Assembly: GCF_004101785.1 (NCBI RefSeq)
Contig: NZ_CP035130.1
Location: forward strand, 496,001-560,000
DNA: 64,000 nucleotides
Source of the DNA: Gudongella oleilytica
Lineage (GTDB): Bacteria > Bacillota > Clostridia > Tissierellales > Tissierellaceae
Reading direction: 5' to 3'
A program made the position numbers and the translations under genes. This document shows positions 51,325-59,650 of this stretch, piece after piece (position 1 is the stretch's first letter; every line of letters begins with the position of its first letter). The notes beneath the pieces were generated by a model. That model did no database searches. It was not told the origin of the DNA and saw only the letters and a program-made list of their open reading frames with translations.

Positions 51325-52638
51325 ATGAGTACAAGAGTAAAGAGAGTGGAATTCACCAGAGATATGAGGGACTATACTATCCTTTGCCCCGACATGTTGC
51401 CGGTTCACTTCGCGCTACTTGAGAAAGTGTTTAGGAATTTTGGCTATAACCTAAAGGTACTTAAAAACCAGGGACGTTCAGTGGTGGAATCCGGTCTGAG
51501 AAATGTACATAACGACACGTGTTACCCGGCATTGCTGGTAATTGGTCAGCTGATTGATGCCTTGGAGTCAGGAGAGTATGACATCAACAGGGTAGCCCTT
51601 ATGATAACTCAGACAGGAGGAGGCTGCAGAGCATCCAACTATATACATCTCTTAAGAAAGGCTTTGATAAAGTCGGGGTATGGCCATGTCCCCGTAATAT
51701 CACTAAATGCAGGGGGGATGGAAAAAAACAGCGGCTTCAGGCTTTCGATACCAATGCTGAGACAATCTGTAGCGATAATCGTATATGGGGATCTTCTCAT
51801 GCTTTTGAAGAATCAGGTCAAGCCCTATGAGATCAACCAGGGTGAGACCGATGCCCTTGTGGATAAATGGGTTGATGAGTTGGCTCAGCAACTTGAAGTA
51901 ATGAGAGGTATCCATCTGGCGGAGCTGAAAAGCAATCTAAGGGATATAGTAACCAGCTTTGATAAAATTCAAAGACAGGATACGGAAAAAACCAAGGTAG
52001 GCATAGTGGGAGAAATCTATGTGAAGTACTCCAGTCTTGGGAACAATAACCTTGAGGATTTTCTGATGTCAGAGGGCTGTGAGGTTATGGTCCCTGGACT
52101 TCTGGGTTTTCTCATGTATTGTATGGAAAACGGAGTAATCGACTACCAGCTTTATGGAGGATCCTTCTTTAAGAGCTTCATTTTAGGTAAAGTGAATGAG
52201 TATCTGGGAAAAATGGAGGAATTGATGATAGATGCTGTTAAGACCTATAGCAGCTTCATCGCTCCCTCTCCATTTGTCCACATGAAGGAGCTTGTTAAGG
52301 ATATAATCGGACTTGGATGCAAAATGGGAGAGGGATGGTTACTTCCAGCTGAGATGGTCGAGCTAATAAAGAACGGCTATGGCAACATAGTAGTTACACA
52401 GCCATTTGGCTGTCTGCCAAACCATATAGTAGGCAAGGGAGTGGTTTCAAACATCAAGAGAAAATATCCTGAGGCCAACATAGTTCCCATAGATTACGAT
52501 CCCGGAGCTACAAGAGTCAATCAGGAAAACAGGATCAAGCTTATGCTTGCAGTGGCAAGAGAAAAAATATTGCCTGAGCTGCCAAATGAAGAAGAGGAAT
52601 TTCAGCTTGGATTTCAAAACTGGGTTCTTATGCTATAA
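51325..52638 (+). CDS. 2-hydroxyacyl-CoA dehydratase-like (HgdB/DUF2229) subunit
   Basis: 437 residues, 15 nt after the two-domain activase gene, with AGGAGGC. LPVHFALLEKVFRNFGYNLKVL, HNDTCYPALLVIGQLIDAL and TGGGCRASNYIHLLRKAL resemble the dehydratase subunit. In several Clostridia the same content is one protein of about 1,400 residues; here it is two genes. The physiological substrate is not clear. Confidence 0.87.
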   Translation: MSTRVKRVEFTRDMRDYTILCPDMLPVHFALLEKVFRNFGYNLKVLKNQGRSVVESGLRNVHNDTCYPALLVIGQLIDALESGEYDINRVALMITQTGGGCRASNYIHLLRKALIKSGYGHVPVISLNAGGMEKNSGFRLSIPMLRQSVAIIVYGDLLMLLKNQVKPYEINQGETDALVDKWVDELAQQLEVMRGIHLAELKSNLRDIVTSFDKIQRQDTEKTKVGIVGEIYVKYSSLGNNNLEDFLMSEGCEVMVPGLLGFLMYCMENGVIDYQLYGGSFFKSFILGKVNEYLGKMEELMIDAVKTYSSFIAPSPFVHMKELVKDIIGLGCKMGEGWLLPAEMVELIKNGYGNIVVTQPFGCLPNHIVGKGVVSNIKRKYPEANIVPIDYDPGATRVNQENRIKLMLAVAREKILPELPNEEEEFQLGFQNWVLML

Positions 52639-52699
52639 TAGCTCATTCTGTTGTTTTAGATTGGTAAAAGTGCTACAATGACAGGAAGAGGTGTTTAGT

Positions 52700-53491
52700 A
52701 TGTGGACAAGAAGAGATTTGAAAGAAGAGGCCAAAGAGTTTCTCAAGAGGAACTACTGGAAGGCTTTTGCGGTCTGTCTTATAGTAAGCCTGCTCACAGG
52801 AGGAAGCGGGAGTTCATCCCGTGAGACTGACTATAAGTCACCGGATTATGGCGAATACAACTTCGAAATCAATTTTGGACCTGGGAATGAATTTGGAACT
52901 ATGATAGAAGGTATAGGTCTGGACAATCCATTCCAGATTGCAGTGGGTGCAACTGCCTTTGCACTATTCATACTTTTCTCCGTAGTGTTAGCAATAATTA
53001 TTGGGAATGTACTCCAGGTAGGTGAAAAGAGATTCTTCATAAGGGGATTTAAGGGTGAGGCTTCCGTTGGAACACTTTTCTCAACTCTCAGAAAGGGCGA
53101 ATGGATCCCCCTTGCGACCAAGATGTTTATTATGGACCTCTTCATATTTCTTTGGGGACTTCTGTTGATAATCCCAGGGATAATAAAATACTACCAATAC
53201 CGAATGATACCATATATTTTAGCTGAGGATCCCGAGCTAAATTTCGCTGATGCCAAGGAACTAAGCACAATGATGACAAACGGACAGAAGGGGGAAATAT
53301 TTGTCCTTGACCTATCCTTCATCGGTTGGTATCTGCTCGGAAGTCTGTTCTTCGGAATAGGAGGCATATTTGTAAAACCATACCACGAAGCAACAGTGGC
53401 AAAGCTGTATCAGCATTACAGAAGCGGTATGGGGCTTCCATCAGAGGATCAGTCTGGACCAGAAAAGGATGATATGGATCAATTATATTAG
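52700..53491 (+). CDS. DUF975-family membrane protein
   Basis: 263 residues from ATG 52700 (MWTRRDLKEEAKEFLKRNYWKAF), with four or five hydrophobic segments and the FRGFKGEASVGTLF-like and IPGIIKYYQYRMIPYILAE motifs of DUF975. Function unknown. GGAAGAGG precedes this ATG. A bidirectional hairpin follows. Confidence 0.87.
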   Translation: MWTRRDLKEEAKEFLKRNYWKAFAVCLIVSLLTGGSGSSSRETDYKSPDYGEYNFEINFGPGNEFGTMIEGIGLDNPFQIAVGATAFALFILFSVVLAIIIGNVLQVGEKRFFIRGFKGEASVGTLFSTLRKGEWIPLATKMFIMDLFIFLWGLLLIIPGIIKYYQYRMIPYILAEDPELNFADAKELSTMMTNGQKGEIFVLDLSFIGWYLLGSLFFGIGGIFVKPYHEATVAKLYQHYRSGMGLPSEDQSGPEKDDMDQLY

Positions 53492-53498
53492 ATACAAC

Positions 53499-53527
53499 AA
53501 AAAACCTGTGCTGCCGCACAGGTTTTT
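53499..53527. terminator. Bidirectional terminator
   Basis: AAAAACCTGTGC-TGCC-GCACAGGTTTTT, shared by the DUF975 gene and the convergent lipoprotein gene. Confidence 0.92.
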
Positions 53528-53528
53528 C

Positions 53529-55121
53529 TTATGGGATGAGATTCCTGATCTCTTCCTTAGTTTTTTGATCGACCATTCCACTGGAGGTTACAGAAGGTGA
53601 TGTTAAAAGCTTGTTTATAACATCAGTGAAATAGCTCCCAGGGAACTCGATCGTCAATTCCTTAAGCTCCTGAATATGACCAGGTGCAACCTTACCGGTC
53701 GACGGATCCACACCATATCCATTCTTGTTTCTATAAAGAAGTGAGTCCATATATGACGCATAAAGCTCAAGCACCTTATCCAGTCTTTGGGAATAGCTAT
53801 AGGTGAGTCTGAATTTTTCGATTTCAATAAGTCTTTGGGCAAGCTCAGACCTGTCAAGCTTAAGGCTCCCCTCCACAATATGAGGATTGATGGATTCCTT
53901 CGACATGATCCTCAGATATCCTCTGAACTCATTTGTAAGAATATCTCCGAATTGCTCAGCAATACCGTTGTAATCTACCTTGTACTCATATCTTCCATCC
54001 TCAGCCTTAAGCAAATATCCAAGCTCGAGATTTTTTAACAGCAGATCCTTAAGCTCAGACTGATCGGATAGCACTCCTTTTCTTCCTATTACATCAGAAT
54101 TGTTTATATCCTCTACCCTTAAGGAATTAGAAGCCAGAAAAGCATCGAAGGAGGATCCATTTGCAAATCTGTTTATTAAAGCTGCTATATCAAGGCTCCT
54201 ATATAGGGAATTCATCTCCAGATTATCAATATGGGAAGACAGAAGAGACACTATCTCATCCTTGGGTGCTTTCTTTGCTAACTCCTTCAGGGCCGGTATA
54301 AAATCAACACTCCCGGGAACAGGCTGACCAGCCGCTGTGAAGCTCCTTGCTCCAGCAGAAGCATCGCTGTTTATTGATGACCTTTGAAGTGTCGTCCAAT
54401 CAGGCTGAAGTACCCTTGCACCGTCTTTGCCATCCCAGTTATACCATAGCAGGATCCTATCGGCTTCCTTGGAGTCACTTAGCTTTGTTTCCGGATCGAT
54501 GGTATATATACTGAAGTCGAGGATACCATCTCCATTCATATCCTCAATACTGTTGTTGGCAGTAACGCTTACCAGATTTATCTTTTTGGGATTCAGTATG
54601 CTTTTAAGCTTTCCATCCTCAAGAATAAATCCATAGGTAACGCTGGCCTGGGATCCCACCTGATTGCTTAAGAGAATACCTTGCTGAGTGTTGGACAAGA
54701 GGCCTGTTCTCAAAATATGGTTTGTATTGTCATAGTTCATAGGGACCTTATCAATAAGATAGTGCTCAAGCTCATTGAAACCGTAAACCTCAAGCATTCC
54801 ATGATCATTTACATCCTCTGGATTCCTTTCGACAAAGAGTACAAGCTCAGGTATCCCATCATTGGTTAAATCACCTATGGAATAATGGCCTTTTTCCAAC
54901 TTAACCTTTGGATTTATGTCTGATATATGATTTTCTATTTGGCTTCTCAGATAATCAGATTCAAGAGCTTCTTCAATTACAGCTGAGGAAGCCATCTCCA
55001 TTGGAGCTTGTTCCTCAGCAGCCGTCATTACCCTCATGTCCTTTTGAGAAGAACCACAGCCTGATAATGATAAAGCTGATGCGAGAATCGAAATCGTCAG
55101 AGCCGGATAAAATTTCCTCAT
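53529..55121 (-). CDS. Hypothetical lipoprotein
   Basis: 530 residues from the ATG at 55121, preceded on the minus strand by AAAGGAGCTCTGG. Signal peptide MRKFYPALTISILASALSLSGC with lipobox LSLSGC. The N-terminal part has beta-propeller-like repeats with calcium-type motifs (LTNDGIPELVLF, DMNGDGILDFSIY); the C-terminal half is helical (LGYLLKAEDGRYEY, FEDRSELAQRLI-like). Not recognised as a named family. Probably on the outer face of the membrane. Confidence 0.8.
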   Translation of the reverse strand: MRKFYPALTISILASALSLSGCGSSQKDMRVMTAAEEQAPMEMASSAVIEEALESDYLRSQIENHISDINPKVKLEKGHYSIGDLTNDGIPELVLFVERNPEDVNDHGMLEVYGFNELEHYLIDKVPMNYDNTNHILRTGLLSNTQQGILLSNQVGSQASVTYGFILEDGKLKSILNPKKINLVSVTANNSIEDMNGDGILDFSIYTIDPETKLSDSKEADRILLWYNWDGKDGARVLQPDWTTLQRSSINSDASAGARSFTAAGQPVPGSVDFIPALKELAKKAPKDEIVSLLSSHIDNLEMNSLYRSLDIAALINRFANGSSFDAFLASNSLRVEDINNSDVIGRKGVLSDQSELKDLLLKNLELGYLLKAEDGRYEYKVDYNGIAEQFGDILTNEFRGYLRIMSKESINPHIVEGSLKLDRSELAQRLIEIEKFRLTYSYSQRLDKVLELYASYMDSLLYRNKNGYGVDPSTGKVAPGHIQELKELTIEFPGSYFTDVINKLLTSPSVTSSGMVDQKTKEEIRNLIP

Positions 55122-55272
55122 AGCCAGAGCTCCTTTCATATGTAAATTATACATCAATATTTTACCCAGTGTGTGACAATCAGGTTACAAGAATCGCTGG
55201 AGCCTTGTTAAAAACTTAACTTGAGGCCTTTCACACATATGATCCTGTAAATAAGACCAATAAATAATATTA

Positions 55273-55301
55273 TTGAAATTCGAGTAGTGAGTGTGTATAA
55301 T
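55273..55301 (+). promoter_or_regulatory. cadC-cadA promoter
   Basis: TTGAAA (55273-55278) and TATAAT (55296-55301) with 17-bp spacing, just before the CadC-type operator. Confidence 0.85.
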
Positions 55302-55311
55302 ATACTTGAAT

Positions 55312-55331
55312 ATATGAACAAGTATTCATAT
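55312..55331 (+). promoter_or_regulatory. ArsR/CadC-type operator
   Basis: ATATGAA-CAAGTA-TTCATAT, a perfect 7-bp inverted repeat placed over the expected transcription start, as in cad operons. Metal binding to the repressor should release it. Confidence 0.8.
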
Positions 55332-55345
55332 GAGGAGGTCATAGT

Positions 55346-55735
55346 ATGGAAAACAGAAAGTCAGAATCAGCAACCTGCGACTGCAATGTAATACATCAGG
55401 ACAAAGTCGATAAGGTTATGGAAAAGATGCCAAGCGACAGGCTGGCATACAAAGCAGCTGATTTCTTCAAAATAATTGGGGATAAAACAAGGATGAAGAT
55501 TCTTTTGGCTCTCTTTGAATCGGAGCTTTGTGTTTGTGACATAGCTGTCCTCCTTGATATGAATCAGTCCGCTATTTCCCACCAGCTGAGGGTATTGAAG
55601 CAGGCTGAGCTTGTAAAGTACAGAAAGGATGGCAGGGTTGTTTATTATTCCTTGGATGACGATCACGTCAAAAATATCCTTGATCAGGGACTTGTCCATA
55701 TTTCACATGATCATCACAAGGAGGAGGCGAAATAA
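55346..55735 (+). CDS. cadC: ArsR/CadC-family metal-sensing repressor
   Basis: 129 residues with N-terminal Cys (TCDCNV), the alpha-3 metal motif ELCVCDIAVLL, recognition helix NQSAISHQLRVLKQAELV, and a His-rich C-terminus (HISHDHHK). These are sensing sites of Cd/Pb/Zn-type CadC proteins. GAGGAGGTC precedes the ATG. The TAA stop overlaps the ATG of the ATPase gene (TAATG), so both are translated together. Autoregulated by the palindrome at 55312. Confidence 0.94.
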   Translation: MENRKSESATCDCNVIHQDKVDKVMEKMPSDRLAYKAADFFKIIGDKTRMKILLALFESELCVCDIAVLLDMNQSAISHQLRVLKQAELVKYRKDGRVVYYSLDDDHVKNILDQGLVHISHDHHKEEAK

Positions 55736-57849
55736 TGATAATCAAGGAGTTTTACCTTGAGGGGATGGACTGAGCTAACTGTGCTTCTAGGATAGAAGCT
55801 AAGATAAATTCTATGGAAGGCGTAAACGAAGCCGCTCTTAATTTCACGAGCAGGACGCTTAGAGTAACCATTGAGGATAAGGAGATGGTATCATCCATAT
55901 CTGAAAGGGCGATTGAGATTGTAAACTTTTTTGAACCGCATGTAAAGGTACTGGATAAGGATCAAACGATCGAAAATGCAAAGCTTGACAATAAACACGG
56001 TCACGGAGGATTTTACTCTTCCAAGAGCATGAAATATGTAGCAGCAGGGGCTGTTCTCTTTATATTCGGCCTAATGCTTCCCATAGAAGGTATACCACGT
56101 CTTCTTTTATTTCTTGCTGCCTACGCTCTGGCAGGAGGAGAGGTCGTCCTGAGAGCTTTGAGGAATATATCCAGAGGTCAGATATTTGATGAAAACTTTC
56201 TTATGACAGTAGCTACAATAGGAGCCTTTGCTATTGGTGAATACCCGGAGGGTGTTGCCGTAATGCTGTTTTATCAGGTAGGCGAATATTTTCAGGACCT
56301 TGCCGTAAACAAGTCAAGAAGGTCAATAGCATCTCTTATGGACATCAGGCCTGATTATGCAAACCTAATTGAGGGAGAGGGAAGCAGAAGAGTCGAGCCT
56401 CAGACTATTTCTATTGGGGAGGACATACTTATAAAGCCAGGTGAAAGAGTTCCTCTTGATGGCATTATCACCAGTGGCTCCTCATCAATGGATACAGCAG
56501 CCCTCACCGGAGAATCGCTGCCAAGAGATGTGACTGTTGGCGACTCAGTGCTTGGAGGATTTGTAAACCGGCAAGGCCTCTTGAAGGTTAAGGTTTCGAA
56601 ACCCTATGGAGAATCGACGGTTTCAAGGATTTTACAGCTGGTAGAGGACGCCGGAGCAAGAAAAGCCCCGACAGAAAGCTTCATAACTCGATTTGCAAAA
56701 GTTTACACCCCTGCAGTTGTTTTTACGGCACTTTTTTTGGCTGTACTGCCACCTCTTTTTATAGAAGGGGCAAGCTTTTATGACTGGGTATACAGAGCCC
56801 TTATATTCCTCGTAGTATCCTGTCCATGTGCACTTGTGATCTCTATCCCTCTGGGATTTTTCGGAGGTATAGGTGGAGCATCCAGGAACGGGATCCTGGT
56901 TAAGGGAGGCAACTACCTTGAGGCTCTGAACTATATGGATACTATAGTTTTGGATAAAACAGGGACTCTGACTGAGGGCAAATTCAAGGTTTCGGAGATT
57001 TATACAAATGGCAGGCTCACTAAGGAAGAACTGCTCAGAGTTGCGGCTATCGCTGAAGCCCACTCATCTCACCCCATCGCCCTGTCAATCCTGGAGGCAT
57101 ATGGTAAGCCTGTAGAGAATGGAAGCGATCCAGGCCATAAAGAGCATGCAGGCCTGGGAATCGAGACAACCGTTGATGGTGCGAATGTTCTTATTGGGAA
57201 TGATGCACTTTTCAATAAAAGAGGGATTCTCATGGAGGGTGGCAATTCTGACAGCACTGTTGTAAATATCGCAGTAGATGGAAAATATGAAGGTCACATA
57301 ACAGTTGAAGACAGGATAAAGTCTAATGCAGGTAAGGCAATATCGGAGCTGAGATCGATGGGGGTAAGTCAGGTAATTATGCTTACTGGAGACAATAAAA
57401 ACACCACTGAAAGAGTTGCTGCAGAGCTTGGGATAGACAAGGTATACTATGAGCTGCTTCCTCAGGACAAGGTAGGTATAGTCGAAGAATTGATGGAGAA
57501 TAGCTCTAATGGGAAAAAACTTGCCTTTGCGGGAGACGGAATAAACGATGCTCCTGTTCTGGCAAGAGCAGATATCGGGATCGCAATGGGTGCCATGGGC
57601 TCAGATGCGGCAATCGAGGCTGCTGATGTTGTCCTGATGACCGATGATCTTGAGAAGCTTCCTCAGGCCTTGAGAATAGCGAGAAAAACCAGAAGGATCG
57701 TATGGCAGAACATAGCCTTTGCACTTGGCGTCAAGGGAATAGTGCTCCTGCTTGGAGCGGGAGGCCTGGCCACCATGTGGGAAGCTGTATTTGCTGATGT
57801 GGGTGTAGCTATAATTGCTGTACTCAATTCAACAAGAGCGATGAAGTAG
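55735..57849 (+). CDS. cadA: Heavy-metal P1B-type ATPase with in-frame TGA, probable selenoprotein
   Basis: Likely exports Zn/Cd/Pb. Frame from ATG 55735 is MIIKEFYLEGMD, TGA (55771-55773, codon 13), then ANCASRIEAKINSMEG, an HMA domain whose GMDCxxC motif has TGA for the first Cys and keeps Cys16. The rest is intact (704 codons): a His-rich linker, CPC at 363-365 in SCPCALVIS, phosphorylated D407 in DKTGTLTEG, HSSHP at 443-447 and GDGINDAP near 600. The TGA is followed by a SECIS-like hairpin (55783-55799). Restart at Met27 (55813) lacks a ribosome binding site and would lose the motif. The alternative is a TGC/TGT-to-TGA mutation. GAGGAGG precedes 55735, which overlaps the cadC stop. Confidence 0.85.
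55783..55799 (+). promoter_or_regulatory. Candidate bacterial SECIS hairpin
   Basis: GCTTCTA-GGA-TAGAAGC: a perfect 7-bp stem, loop GGA starting with G as in bacterial SECIS elements. The loop starts 16 nt after the TGA at 55771-55773, inside the usual window of about 16-37 nt. It codes for residues of the HMA domain, so it is part of the mRNA coding region. SelB would bind this loop to place Sec-tRNA at the UGA. Confidence 0.75.
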
Positions 57850-58012
57850 AAACAGTGAACAGTGAATAGTGAATAGTTAACAGTGAACAGTGAAACGAAC
57901 TATGAGTAAGGCAATGCCAAAAACGAAAATTACCTATACTTGTGTTATATCACTGATCGGACTTTTGTCTTGAACTATTCACTATTCACTTTTACTTATT
58001 CACTTTCTTCTC
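57850..58012. repeat. Repeat-bearing intergenic segment
   Basis: No gene. AACAGTGAACAGTGAATAGTG-like units near 57851, and AACTATTCACTATTCAC further on in the inverse sense (57973), so the segment has inverted ends. Similar TATTCACTTTTCAC tracts occur near 41135. Confidence 0.7.
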
Positions 58013-58041
58013 TTGACACTTTTTTAACACTGGATTATACT
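58013..58041 (+). promoter_or_regulatory. Promoter of permease-thioredoxin operon
   Basis: TTGACA (58013-58018) and TATACT (58036-58041) with 17-bp spacing. Confidence 0.85.
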
Positions 58042-58051
58042 GAATATATAG

Positions 58052-58067
58052 ATCGAAATAATTCGAT
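58052..58067 (+). promoter_or_regulatory. ArsR-type operator palindrome
   Basis: ATCGAA-ATAA-TTCGAT, a perfect 6-bp inverted repeat at about the expected start site. Different half-site from the cadC operator, so probably recognised by another ArsR-type repressor. Confidence 0.7.
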
Positions 58068-58093
58068 TTAACATCAACCACAGGAGGAATAAA

Positions 58094-59098
58094 ATGTCTG
58101 CTTTTAGCTGGCTAAACTCTCAGCTCCTTAAAATGGAGTGGCTTTACGATTTGATCCAACGGCTCGTCGAGGATGTATTCGGGCTGAGTATGACAACCCG
58201 GTTCGGGAATAGTCTTCATTTTTTTATCTACGATACCATTAAGATATTCTTGCTGCTATCATTCCTTATATTTGGTATTTCATATATCCAAAGCTTCTTT
58301 CCGCCTGAAAGGACCAGAAAGATCATCGGTCGGTTTAAAGGAGTTACAGCGAATCTGTTGGCTGCGCTTCTTGGAACAATAACACCTTTTTGCGCATGCT
58401 CGTCTATACCTCTTTTTATTGGCTTTACAAGCGCAGGACTCCCTATAGGTGTTACCTTCTCATTTCTTATATCCTCACCATTGGTTGACCTGGCATCCGT
58501 GCTCCTTCTTGCCAGCATATTCAACTGGAGGATAGCAATAGCATATGTTGTCGTCGGGGTAATACTTGCAGTCATCAGCGGCACCATAATAAGCAAAGCA
58601 AAGCTTGAAAAATATGTGGAATCATATGTGTTTAATAACCCTTTGATAGACCTGGACCAGGACGAGCTAACAACCGGCCAGAGGCTCAGGTTTGCCAAGC
58701 TCCAGGTGGATGACATAATCAAAAAGGTTTGGATATATATTCTGGTGGGAGTTGGAATAGGAGCAATGATCCACAATTATATCCCCGAAAACATTATCAC
58801 TGCGGTTTTAGGACAGGACAAGTGGTATTCAGTGCCTGTAGCCACTTTTGTGGGAATACCTATGTATGCAGATATATTCGGGACTCTGCCCATAGCAGAG
58901 GCATTGGTAACTAAAGGTGTGGGAATTGGAACCGTAATGTCCTTTATGATGGCAGTAACTGCTTTATCGCTTCCTTCAATGATAATGCTTTCAAAGGTTG
59001 TCAAGCCAAAGCTTTTAGGAGTTTTCGCAGGAGTAGTATCAGTGGGTATACTTATTATAGGGTTTGCATTTAATGGCTTCAGCCATTTGTTTATATGA
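58094..59098 (+). CDS. Permease (ArsP/DUF318-like), metalloid or thiol-metal exporter
   Basis: 334 residues, about eight hydrophobic segments. The motif TPFCACSSIPLFIGFTSAG is the CxCSxxP signature of the ArsP/DUF318 permease family, some members of which export organoarsenicals; the substrate here is not shown. SSPLVDLASVLLLASIF and GIPMYADIFGTLPIAEAL follow. AGGAGGAAT precedes the ATG. It is followed at 17 nt by a small thioredoxin-like protein, a common pair. Confidence 0.9.
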   Translation: MSAFSWLNSQLLKMEWLYDLIQRLVEDVFGLSMTTRFGNSLHFFIYDTIKIFLLLSFLIFGISYIQSFFPPERTRKIIGRFKGVTANLLAALLGTITPFCACSSIPLFIGFTSAGLPIGVTFSFLISSPLVDLASVLLLASIFNWRIAIAYVVVGVILAVISGTIISKAKLEKYVESYVFNNPLIDLDQDELTTGQRLRFAKLQVDDIIKKVWIYILVGVGIGAMIHNYIPENIITAVLGQDKWYSVPVATFVGIPMYADIFGTLPIAEALVTKGVGIGTVMSFMMAVTALSLPSMIMLSKVVKPKLLGVFAGVVSVGILIIGFAFNGFSHLFI

Positions 59099-59115
59099 TA
59101 AAGGGAGGAATTAAT

Positions 59116-59355
59116 ATGGAACTTAAGATTCTTGGAACAGGTTGTAAGAAATGCGAAGAATTGACAAAGAATGCAGAAACCGCAATTAAAGAGGATGGAA
59201 TAGAGGCTACGGTCGTAAAGGAAACTGACTTCAGAAAGATCATGGGATACGGAGTTATGTCCACCCCTGCGTTAGTTATCAATGAAAAGGTAGTCTCGGC
59301 TGGAAAGGTGCTCAAAACGTCAGAAATCAAAGATTTATTAAAGAAATTTGTTTAA
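59116..59355 (+). CDS. Small thioredoxin-fold protein (GCKKC)
   Basis: 79 residues, MELKILGTGCKKCEELTKNAE with a CxxC redox pair and the cis-proline strand MSTPALVIN. This is the MTH895/TM0996-like thioredoxin family often placed next to ArsP-type permeases. I chose the ATG at 59116 after AGGGAGGAA. It may reduce the permease or its substrate; this is inference. No selenocysteine TGA in its CxxC. Confidence 0.9.
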   Translation: MELKILGTGCKKCEELTKNAETAIKEDGIEATVVKETDFRKIMGYGVMSTPALVINEKVVSAGKVLKTSEIKDLLKKFV

Positions 59356-59416
59356 TTTAAAATCAAGTTGACATATCCTTTTAATATTGCTACACTCAGT
59401 ATGTGAAGAGAATATG

Positions 59417-59485
59417 GCTCATATAGTTCCCAAAATATGGTTGGGATGTATCTAGGACGTGACCGAGAATCACATCACTATGAGC
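59417..59485 (+). promoter_or_regulatory. Guanine (purine-class) riboswitch aptamer
   Basis: P1 is GCTCATA/TATGAGC. P2 CCCAA-AATATGG-TTGGG and P3 GTGA-CCGAGAA-TCAC carry the loops that kiss in purine riboswitches. J2/3 reads ATGTATCTA and J3/1 reads ACTATGAG with C at the ligand-pairing position, which indicates guanine, not adenine. It runs directly into the PRPP aptamer. Confidence 0.93.
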
Positions 59486-59580
59486 GAAAGTGTACCTAGG
59501 GTTCCGTGGGATTTTCCCAGCAGGTCCGAGCGGTACAGGTGCTCACCGCACTACACCGGAGGGATAAAAGCCCAGGCGGG
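59485..59580 (+). promoter_or_regulatory. PRPP riboswitch (ykkC subtype 2 class) aptamer
   Basis: ykkC-class blocks are in order: GCGAAAGTGTACCTAGGGTT, GGTCCGAGCGG, ACCGGAGGGATAAAAGCCC. Position before a purine permease and purC, in tandem with a guanine aptamer, points to the PRPP-sensing subtype rather than guanidine or ppGpp. PRPP should favour the aptamer over the terminator that begins at 59569, turning the genes on. Confidence 0.9.
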
Positions 59581-59620
59581 TAGGTTTCGCTAGACCTACC
59601 CGCCTGGGCTATATTTTTTT
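59569..59620 (+). terminator. Expression-platform terminator of guanine-PRPP riboswitch 1
   Basis: AGCCCAGGCGGGTAGGT pairs with ACCTACCCGCCTGGGCT around TTCGCTAG, then a T-run. Its left arm overlaps the end of the PRPP aptamer (AAAAGCCC), so the two structures exclude each other. Confidence 0.92.
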
Positions 59621-59650
59621 CCAAAATAAAATTTGGAGGAGGATCAATAA

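Noticed and set aside
55813-57849. ATPase read as a normal gene starting at ATG 55813
   Set aside because: No ribosome binding site precedes it and the HMA motif would be cut. The upstream ATG at 55735 overlaps the cadC stop and reads perfect HMA sequence on both sides of the TGA. A point mutation remains possible and is kept as the main alternative.
59485-59580. Guanidine-I riboswitch
   Set aside because: The ykkC-class core is shared, but the tandem guanine aptamer and purine genes point to the PRPP subtype, not to guanidine export.
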